Shown: one piece after another, positions 55,071 to 64,000 of the stretch | Position numbering within the stretch: position 1 is the stretch's first letter | Layout of the letters: every line of letters begins with the position of its first letter | Assembly (NCBI RefSeq): GCF_031755915.1 | Contig: NC_083385.1 | Location: 13,599,001-13,663,000 of the forward strand | Source: Ziziphus jujuba | Taxonomy: Eukaryota > Streptophyta > Magnoliopsida > Rosales > Rhamnaceae | Length of the DNA: 64,000 bases | Direction: 5' to 3' | Notes under the pieces: model-generated | What the model saw: the letters and a program-made list of their open reading frames with translations, nothing else | The model's database searches: none | Told to the model about the DNA's origin: nothing | Position numbers and translations under genes: made by a program

Positions 55071-55079
55071 GTATATAAA
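55071..55079 (-). promoter_or_regulatory. Candidate TATA box of CGLD27
   Basis: ATTTATATAC on the minus strand, about 126-134 bp upstream of the ATG at 54945. Inference from motif and position. Confidence 0.4.
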
Positions 55080-55089
55080 TGGGGGGAAT

Positions 55090-55412
55090 GGCTGTGTTTT
55101 CTTCAGGGACCATGCATTTTTTGCGTGGAGGAAAAGTGTGGCTTCAAAAATCATTATTTATTTATTTCTAGACAGGAAAGGAAAAAATTTGGGGCAAGTT
55201 GGAAAAAAAATGAGTGATTAATTATGAACTGCATTATCCAAATGTGACCCGTTTTTAAGATATAAATTTTTTTTGTGGCTGGAAAAATGGGCTTTTGGAG
55301 GCTTTGGTCTTGCAACGTGGCAGATGTTCCCTTGCACGCCATTGCTGCGTGTAGTTCTCACGTTGTCACTGGGCCGAAGTAAGGTCCAACTCCAATTGAA
55401 CAAATTTACCCC

Positions 55413-55444
<32 letters not shown>

Positions 55445-57470
55445 ACTCTAATCAAACAAATAGAATAGATCGCTGCATTTATTATTATTATTATTAATTT
55501 TTTTTTTTGTTTCTTTTTTATAATAACGAATGCATTGTTTAAATTACCCCCAAAAAAAAAAAAAAAAAAAAAAAGCATTTTTAAGCTGGAGTCCCTAGTA
55601 ACGTTTTTGGGTCCGCTTCTGTTCTTGAAATGTATGTTGAATTAGTCATGTCTTCTTCTTTAAAAAAAAAAAGAAAAAAAATATTGCTAAGTTGAGTAGA
55701 AAAAGGTTGGGAGCATATATAACGGAAAGAGTAAGAGGCATGTAAAATGAAAAGAAATAAAATTTTAATTTTTAATATATCTGGGCAATGTTATATATGG
55801 ATATAGATAAAAAAAAAATAAAAGAAATAAGCCTCTTTTTTTTTTCTTTTTTTTTTTTTGCAAGAGATAAAAAAAAACTAAAGTTTTTCTTTATTAGATT
55901 ACTTCTTTTGGTGAAATGTCAAAACAAAAATAACAAAAAAAGAAAAGAAAAACACACACACACACTTGGTTATATGTTTGGCAAAATATTAGAAGTGCTT
56001 TTTGTATAAAAAAATAAATACTTTATGTGCTTCTCTTAAAAGCACCAAAATAAATAAGTTGGTGATCTTTCAAAGAAATGATTTCGATGAAAAAAAAAAA
56101 AAAAAGTAGCATTCAGTTCATTAATTAAAATATAAAAGTATCACATATAAGTTTAAAATTTTTTTATTACATATAATCAAATATTTTGCCATTTATTTTA
56201 TAAAATACTTATTTATAAAAGTGCTATTCAAATAAGTGCTATATATAATAAATATGTATAAAAAGGCACTTCCAAACTTATCTTAAATTTTTGGATTATT
56301 CGAAAGCTTAAATTAAAAAAAAAATTTATGGCTTTAAAAATATATTTATCATCTCTAAATCTTTATTATAGGATACATTTTGAAAAAATAGAATTTTAAT
56401 ATATTATTGAAGATTATTAATTGATTTTTAAAGGTAAATGTTAATGTGATTGAAAAAATTAATAAAAAAATTAATATTAAAACCATTAATCCTTGTTGAT
56501 ATGGGATGAACTGTATGTACTAATTATTAGTTTAAGTATTAGATTAACATAGATATTAAAATTTAATAAATATGATAGGATTCTACATCTACCAAAAAAA
56601 AAAAGAACAATTCTAAATTTGATAATAAATCTACATACAATTCTAAATTTGATAATAATTCTACATCTACCAAAAAAAAAAAAAAAGGAAAGAAAAGAAA
56701 AAGAATAATAACAAAAAGAAAATTATGTTGCCTATTTATTCCTTTTTCTTTCCATGGAAATAGTTTTTTATTATTTATTTTAACATATTCATGGAAACGT
56801 GCTTGTACATACAGACTAAAAAATTTATTTCAATTTATGACTGAAATAAGAAAATTCGTAAGCCAACGAATCAATCAATGGACCCCCATAATTTTGCATC
56901 TGGCAGAACCGTACAGATTGAAGAGTGATGCCAAGAAAAAATCACAGCTTGGTCTGTTAAAAAAACGAAACAATCATTATAATTATTGATTTCTGTGGGC
57001 TACTTGTCCTACGGGGCAAATGCAGGGAGGGTAATTTGGTAATTACGCCAAACCGCACTTTAAATAAAAAACAAAGGAAACAGCTCCCCCAAAAAAAAAA
57101 AAAAAGAGAATAATATACCTATCCCATCCAATCCCAGCCCATTGGATTCTCTCAACTTTCATAATCAGATCCTCAAAATCATTAATTCAATCTTTTTTGT
57201 TTTTTTTGTTTTTTTTTTTTTCCAACGGATCAAAAAAAGCTTTTACTCCCGCCCGTGCAGACACTCAATGATAATAAGAGGGAACGAATCTCCACCTTGG
57301 TTGACCACTGATTGACCGCGAAACACCACCATTTTGGGCACCCACCTCTGTCCTTTGCTAAAACCGCTACACCACCCCTATTAAAATTACAACTACTGGT
57401 GTACTAATTCTCCAATAAATACGGTGGATTAGCTGGCATGTGGTATTCGACGGTTTATGGTCGGGAAGCC
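55090..57470. other. Intergenic region between CGLD27 and P4H9 (divergent promoters)
   Basis: AT-rich, with two long poly-A tracts each preceded by 'TTACCCCC' (near 55413 and 55551), a (TTA)n stretch at about 55480, a (CA)n tract near 55950, and a duplicated 'ATTCTACATCTACCAAAAAAAAAA' block near 56580 and 56655. No gene. Confidence 0.5.
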
Positions 57471-60400
57471 ATGAGAGGCAAGAGCGTGAAGCCCCATTGG
57501 ACCTTGAAGACCAAGCTAGGGTTACCTTCCGTCTTCCTTCTCTGCGCTTTCTTCTTCCTTGCTGGTTTGTTCGCCTCCACTTTCGTCGTACAGGTCCATA
57601 TCTCATACTTTCGTTGTCGGAAATTCTTTTTCTTCAGCTTTTTCTTTTTTTAATATGTATATATTTTTTTTATTGAATATATATATATATATATACTTGT
57701 TGTTTCACATTTCAGGATGTGTATGGTGGTGGTAGAGGGAGAGCGAGATTGCTGGAGTCGACGAACTACGAGAACGAGTACGAGTTGTTGCCGAACGGAG
57801 AGACTGGAGATGATTCTATAACCACTATTCCCTTTCAGGTTGTTTTCATTTTTTTTTTTTTCCCATAATTAAGCAGTGATTTCTCTTTTTGTCTCAATTA
57901 CGTGATGTTCTATGATTTTAAAGCGACTTTCCAGTAGTATCATGTTTTGTTATTAAGGTATTGTAGAGAATGGTATAGCCTAATTAGGCAAATGAACTGT
58001 GTATTAATCTGTGTTTGAAGGGAATTTGTGTGATTAGAAATGGAGTTAAATTAAGTTATTAAATGGTTGATTCTGAGTTTTTGTCAATGTGAACCAAATT
58101 CTTGAACTTTTGGTTTTCTTTTATCTGTTGGTGTAGGTTTTGAGCTGGAATCCTCGGGCGCTATATTTTCCTAATTTTGCAACAGCAGAACAATGTGATA
58201 GCATAATCAGTATCGCAGAGCCAAGGCTTAGACCGTCCACTTTGGCTCTGCGAAAAGGAGAGACAGTCGAAAATACTAAAGGAATTCGGACAAGGTAAGC
58301 TACCTATCATTTATTCTCAGTCCGTTAGATTTTGGTTAGACTGAAGTTCTCTGTAAGTAAAATTGATTTTTAGGTTTTGTCCTGAAGGATTGTTGGTTTT
58401 TCCTTTTTTTCCCATAAGGAACTGATTTTGGATGCAGTTCCTCTGACATTAAGAATATGCTTAATTGTGATGACACGAACAATACAAATTTCTGTATTGA
58501 ATTTTACCCCATGTCCCAATAGTTGGTTCATATCTTCCTTCTTCTCCGATATTGGAATCTGAAACTTCAAGAGAAATTTTATATTGTTTTTGGAACTGGA
58601 TTTAACAATCCCTTATTGTAAATTACATCATATCGGTTAAACTTAATAGTTATCCACATTTTGAGGAATGCAACATGATATGGGTGTAGACAAAAGGTTG
58701 AAACCGATTGTTGATAAACAACTAAGCATCTTATGGTTATTATATCTCCATGTGAATAAGCTGCAATTATTTTTCAATAATAATAGTTATAGATGCGCTG
58801 AACCAAGCTTTTCCCATATGGTTGGATGTTACTTTTTAGCTGACCCCATCTTGTCAAACAGTTCTGGTGTGTTTATTAGTGCTTCTGAAGACAAAACTGG
58901 GATTTTGGATGTGATTGAGGAAAAGATTGCAAGAGTGACAATGCTTCCCAGGATGCATGGGGAGGTAATATTTATTGAATAATTCATAATTTTGCCCATT
59001 TTCTGCTAAATATTTGTCATCTCTCGATTAATTTTGGTTTCTTTAAATTTCCCAAAATCTTTATGTTCTTTTTTGCTTGTACAAACTACTGTATTTAATA
59101 AAGTGTTTGTTGTTTGTTGAATTAGTTAACCTTTAATTTCAGGGAAATTCTAAACTTGTCTGAGATTCATCATGTTTCAGGCTTTTAATGTCTTGCGCTA
59201 TGAGGTTGGACAGAGGTATAATTCTCATTATGACGCCTTCAATCCTGCTGAATATGGTCCACAAAAGAGCCAAAGGGTACATCTTAAGCATACAATAGTT
59301 GTTTTTCTTTAGTCATTAATTGTAAACTAATGAAGGACTTTATAGTTTGTGGATCTCTCCTGTGCAGTAGGGCACACACTTCACATATGTGCAGTGGCAA
59401 TGAATTTGCTTGCTAAATATTATTTTCCCACTTAGTGATCTCTTTTATCAATTCTTACAATATCTAGAATTGCATATATGAACCAAATACATTTTATACT
59501 TGCCGTGAAAGTTAAGTTGCAAAATTTTAGAACTATTTAAACATATTAATAAAACAATATTCCAGCATGGAATTTGCTTCATTTTAGATTGAAAAGCATG
59601 ATGTAACAGGTTGTATGTTAACTGGATTGGAACATTTATCGCTGAAATATTGGTCTTGTTTTGACTTAATACAGGTTGCTTCTTTCTTATTGTATCTTTC
59701 CGATGTGCAAGAAGGTGGAGAAACCATGTTCCCATTTGAGGTAATTTCAAGATCTAAATTTCTTTTATTGTTTCTATTCTAATTTTCCTTTAGGGGTTTG
59801 TCATTTTCTAGAAAAAGTAGTAGCAGTAATCCTGTTCTTTGATCTGCAGAATGGCTTTAACATGGATGGGAGCTATGATTTCAAAGAATGCACTGGTTTG
59901 AAAGTGAAGCCACGCAAAGGTGATGGACTTCTGTTTTATTCATTGCTGCCAAATGGTACAATTGATGTGGTTAGTCTCATTTCTCTTGAACATACATGTT
60001 TATCTTAGCAATTAGGAGTAAACCACTCCTGTCTCGGGACAGTGAAGCTATTTTCTGCGCTCAATTACATGCCAGTTATTTTTGTTCTCGTCAACCTTGC
60101 TGGTGTAATCATCAGTCAATCTTAGCACAAAACTAATCCATTTTACACATAACCGACATTTAAGCCTCGTTATCAAACATGTTCATTTTTCGTTTTTTGA
60201 TTTTATTCTTTTTCTTTTAAATTATATGTAGTTTGTTTACTTAAATGAATTGTTAATATTTGTTGATGGTAGTTAACATCTCCATTAATTATAAATGTAA
60301 AAAGGGGAAGAAAAAAAAAAACATAAATAGAAAATCAAACATTACTTACAATTTTTTTTTTTCTCTTCACTTTTGTAGTTAATTGATATACCTAACAAAT

Positions 60401-60719
60401 TTTAACCAAATTAAAGTTGACAAACTATTATAATAAACAAACTATATACAATTTAAAAGAATAAAAAAGGAACAGAAAAAAGATAAAAATTGAAAAATGA
60501 ACCTTACTGACCCACAAACTTTTCACTAAAAGTTCCATCAACTTGATTTTTTTTACATCCATCATTCTGTGAGTTGTCATTGATGTCTTTTTAATTTTTC
60601 TAATTGTGATGTTTGGTTGATCACCTTTACAGACGTCAATCCATGGGAGCTGTCCTGTAATCAAAGGGAAAAAATGGGTGGCAACAAAGTGGATCAGAGA
60701 TCAAGAACAAGACGATTAA
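57471..60719 (+). CDS. P4H9: Prolyl 4-hydroxylase, P4H9-like
   Basis: Eight exons: 57471-57593, 57716-57838, 58137-58294, 58862-58964, 59181-59276, 59675-59740, 59850-59969 and 60633-60719. All are GT-AG, giving 291 aa. An in-frame ATG at 57438 would add 11 residues. I prefer 57471 because it puts the basic MRGKSVKPHW directly before the membrane anchor (about 17-38, type II signal anchor). The catalytic 2-oxoglutarate/Fe(II) domain begins VLSWNPRALYFPNFATAEQC. Iron ligands are His185 and Asp187 (SHYDAF) and His267 (TSIHGSCP), with Lys277 for 2-oxoglutarate. Family members sit in the ER/Golgi and hydroxylate proline in extensins and other cell-wall glycoproteins. Length and exon number fit plant P4Hs. 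The short acidic end (RDQEQDD) is typical of the P4H9-like group. Confidence 0.95.
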
Positions 60720-61186
60720 AGAGTTTATACATGATGAATAATTAATGCCAATAAATATATATCTAAAATAACCATTTGGCATCCCATTTTGTCTCTTGGA
60801 GCTATTTAATTATTGTAACATTGGATTTTCCATCTCTATTCAATACAAAAAATAAAAGATTAAAAAAAAAAAACAAAAAAAAAAGGTTACTATCGCTCTG
60901 ATCTCTCTCGTTTTTCTTTTGGGGTGTGCTGGGGAGCTTACAACGAAGAAAATGAAGTGCTGATATAGATGCTCTTCCAATCATGGTGCACTGAAGATCA
61001 CGTGCTGCTAGTAAATTTATTTTAGCAGCAGCATCTGATTGCCACCGCTTGTTCATCCTCATCTGTTTAATTATTCTTTTGTTTTTGTTTTCATGTCCCT
61101 CAGTTGGAAAAGGGCACTTGATTTTGTAAAACTTGTCGTTTCCATCAATCATGCATCAAATTTGTTAACAGACGTCCAGAATTCAA
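60720..61186. other. Convergent 3' flanks of P4H9 and the MFS gene
   Basis: About 470 bp of UTR-like sequence with AATAAA-like signals near 60738-60760. The open frames seen here are not supported as genes. Confidence 0.5.
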
Positions 61187-63866
61187 TTACAGCTTGTGCC
61201 AGTTTTGATAAGGTTGCTTTCCCCACCGTTTTAAAACATGCATGCCACCGGCTGCTGAAAATAGCCCAAGAGCAGCTATTGCCATAATTGTTGAATTCCC
61301 AATGTTTCGATAATACCCTCCCTGCAACAATAACATGCTAGCAATTAAAGTCTATATTACTAGCACATAACAACAGAAACAAACATAAATGCTCAAAACA
61401 AGTAACTTTGCTCCAACTTTTGTAGGTCAATCAGATGTTCACTGGCTATGGATTAGCCTGGGGTATTCAATTAAGATCAATTTGGATAAAGAAATTTTAT
61501 TAGTGAGATCAATAAAAAATTCAAAAAGAAAAAAAACTTTTAGCTGTTAAATCATGCAGTTCTCTGTTCATGATGGCCATTATCACCCCAGTGGGTGGAG
61601 GGAGTTTTATTTCTAGATCTTCTGTGTTCAAGTAAGAAAAATGTAAGAAAAAGTAGACGCACTTGCAACAGAAAAAGCAGCATAGCTGCATTTGCAGGAG
61701 CTTGAGAAAGGGTGATAATCCCTCCACGCAACTCATTTGGCACATACCTGAGAACACCAAGCAGAAAACAGGAAAATCAAATTAAAATCCATATTATAAT
61801 GAAATTTCAAAGTAAAATTGAATTAATGAAGCTTTTTTTCTTGAGGCAAAAGAAAGGTAGTCTAACATACATTGTCCTCAATCTGGCAAGTGATGGCAAA
61901 ATCAGGCCAATGCAAGCATGGTACAAGCAAAATAGTGTAACTAGAAATCCAATTTCCTGTAAATTAATCATGAACAAAAAGTTTTAAGCTTCAGAAAGAC
62001 TTGAAGCAGAACAGATAATTTTATTTACTTAGACCACAGACAACATTACCTGATAATCATAAGCTATAATTGACATTACAAGCCCCAGTACAATAAATGC
62101 ATATGCTAAACACTCCTCCGTTCTAAGTGATGATAGTCCGCCAATAAGCCATGGAAATACCGTGCTTCCTAGCATTCTGGAGCCCATCAAACACGGATAT
62201 ATCAAGCCTAGGTGCACTTCTCGTCCATCAGCCTAAAACCATTCATATGTAAGATACAAAAACAGAACTTGAAGCTTCAGTATTTACATATATCTAATAA
62301 TCCAAAAGGTGTAACCTCCACCTTTCAGGATGCAACATTTTATGAAAAAAAATAATATAAAAGTCTCTTTCCACATGTAACTGATGGACTTGACCAACTC
62401 TCTATTGCTTCATTGGTTGGATTTATAAACAAGGCCAAGAAAAAATGTTCTGTATCATAAAATTTATGGCTTTCAAATTCTAAAACAAGTTCTCCTAATC
62501 CTCTATTAGTAATTAGATTTGAAATCTCAATATCATACCACCAATGTTGGGGCCCAAAGAATCCAGAAAACAGCAATGGAGAAGTGAAGACAAGCTTGTG
62601 CCCATGCTAACAGCCATATCCTTTTATCTGCCAATCACCAGAAAAAATTTACCAATAATATTTCAATGAGCATTTCAAGGTTGATAAATTTGAGGTCTTT
62701 TTACAAAAAAGTTCACACCCACTTACAGCATTAACTATGAAGGCACAATGAAAAAAGATCGGCTTCGTCATCATAAAATAGCATATCATTTATCTATTGT
62801 CAATCCCCTCAACCACAAAGATACACATGCAAAACCACAGTTAAACGCAAAAGCACAGCTTGAATACAGATACTAAATGTTGAAAAGTGTCCATCTTCTC
62901 TTTCAAAGCCAATGGCATTTTAACCATATAAACCAATACAAATATGATGAAGAATGGTTTTCATAAAGGGATTGATGAATTTAACAACAAGCAAGCAGAC
63001 AGGAGCAGTAAACGAAAGGGCAAGGGATATCAAAATAAAAGCAAATAAAACATAGGTCCTCAACAATAAATTTTTATTCAATATTCTGTATCCCATTTAA
63101 CTTCTATCATTCTATGGACCTTTAGACATTAGTTGTGCAACTAGAGTATCAGTCAAGCTTACTTAATGATTAATTAAATATCAAACAGATAGCATTCAAG
63201 CAATTTAGCTTATGTGAAAAGAAAAAAAGGGGACGAAATTTAAATAAAAAGCATGGGAATCTTACCACCAAAAATATATGCATAGCAAGACATCTTATAC
63301 TCATTAAAAGTTGTTGTTTGAGGGATTTCCATCCATCCTCTACCAACAAAAATGATGCCTACTATTGCAATTAAGACAGCTGCCGAGGAAGGAGACAAAA
63401 TGTTTTTCTCCATATTATCGCCAATGAGCCAATTAGAAAGCATCTGGCCCCCAATTAGAGAGCAAGACTCGAAGAAAATCATTAACCAAAATGTGTCGTT
63501 TAAAGTATCTTGCCTGTACCCTTGCTGCATAGATAAACATGTAAACACCATATTAAATAGCAAATGCAGTCTATATCTGAGACAAGAAAGTGGAACTAAC
63601 TACTCCATTAGGGTTCTGAAAAACATAAAGAAGGCTACCCAGACTTAATACACTGCCTGGTGAAAACTGGAAATGAAGAATTATATCCCATCCAAACCTT
63701 TTCATGTTGAAGTACCATCCATGTCTCAAAACTGGATGAAAATATGGAAGCTGAAAGAGATAAACAGATACTAGCCACCATAATACTCGGATGTGCAAAA
63801 AATCTCTTCCACAAGCCGATGAAGAGGTGTAGGATACAAAAGAGCAAACAAACTTTCTTATGACCT
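61187..63866 (-). CDS. MFS_5 (DUF791) transporter, molybdate-anion-transporter-like; 5' end outside the window
   Basis: Seven exons are visible: 63866-63698, 63524-63266, 62627-62539, 62232-62050, 61956-61871, 61747-61663 and 61321-61187. All have GT-AG introns with compatible phases, giving about 335 C-terminal residues. The first exons lie beyond the right edge. Many hydrophobic membrane spans are separated by short polar loops. Recognisable pieces are SSSFETWMVLQHEKQGYRQ, FVGRGWMEIPQTTTFNEYK, GLIYPCLMGSRMLGSTVFPW, YVPNELRGGIITLSQAPANA and the end RWGKQPYQNWHKL. This set is that of the plant MFS_5/DUF791 family, related to animal MFSD5 and algal MoT2 molybdate transporters. The substrate in land plants is not established for every member. 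A membrane location is certain from sequence and the cargo is inferred. Confidence 0.88.
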
Positions 63867-64000
63867 CTACAAAACACAGAATAAAAAAAATTCTTTAGGT
63901 CACTACATCTGTTCCATAAATTATAAAATGGTAGATAAAACATTCATTGCAAAAGCATGAGATCAGAGCATAAATTACTACAGACTCAGAAGCACATAAG

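Noticed and set aside
58668..58982. 104-codon frame treated as its own gene
   Set aside because: It is intron plus exon 4 of the prolyl 4-hydroxylase read through. The exon proper starts at 58862.
1..64000. CRISPR arrays, bacterial operons, ribosome binding sites, or prophage
   Set aside because: The sequence is plant nuclear DNA. The tandem repeats lack the spacer/repeat structure of CRISPR arrays.

Overview
This is nuclear DNA of a flowering plant, most likely a eudicot. Genes have short GT-AG introns, intergenic DNA is very AT-rich with many (AT)n and poly-A/T tracts, and products are plant-specific (LEA group 6, SBT1 subtilase, the green-lineage protein CGLD27, a P4H9-like prolyl 4-hydroxylase). 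A Rosales-type genome would fit, but the species cannot be fixed from the sequence.

Layout. 1-17.6 kb is a low-density gene region with three intronless genes, all on the minus strand: an uncharacterised serine-rich protein (2.2-3.3 kb), a small LEA18-type desiccation protein with two ABRE motifs upstream (8.0-8.3 kb), and an SBT1.7-like secreted subtilase (10.4-12.6 kb). A 1,144-bp non-autonomous hAT-type element with a perfect 8-bp target duplication lies at 6.55-7.69 kb.

17.6-46.9 kb is an accessory block made almost entirely of two large Mutator-like elements (MULEs) only about 264 bp apart. The first (17,587-27,168, about 9.6 kb, about 120-bp terminal inverted repeats) carries a broken FAR1/FHY3-type transposase, a GRF zinc-finger companion gene and fragments that look like host SGT1 and SAC-phosphatase genes. 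The second (27,433-46,910, 19,478 bp) has inverted termini and a perfect 9-bp duplication, ATGAAATTA, on both sides. It holds a left arm with fragments resembling PHYLLO (isochorismate-synthase part) and an NTMC2T5-type SMP/C2 protein, a decayed MuDR-type transposase (+), a decayed DUF1985 + Ulp1-protease gene of the KAONASHI type (-), and a nested 3-kb TG...CA element. Between the 3' ends of these convergent genes lies a 255-bp tandem array that switches to inverted orientation and is built around the palindrome TCGGTAATTACCGA.

47-64 kb returns to ordinary, apparently intact multi-exon host genes: a 535-aa J-domain protein (+), CGLD27 (-), P4H9 (+) and the 3' part of an MFS_5/DUF791 transporter (-) that runs off the right edge. 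The pairs J-protein/CGLD27 and P4H9/MFS are convergent. These housekeeping genes show no shared pathway. The coherent system in the window is the pair of gene-capturing MULEs. Exon boundaries were placed by eye from splice sites and family similarity, and no alignment or database search was run.
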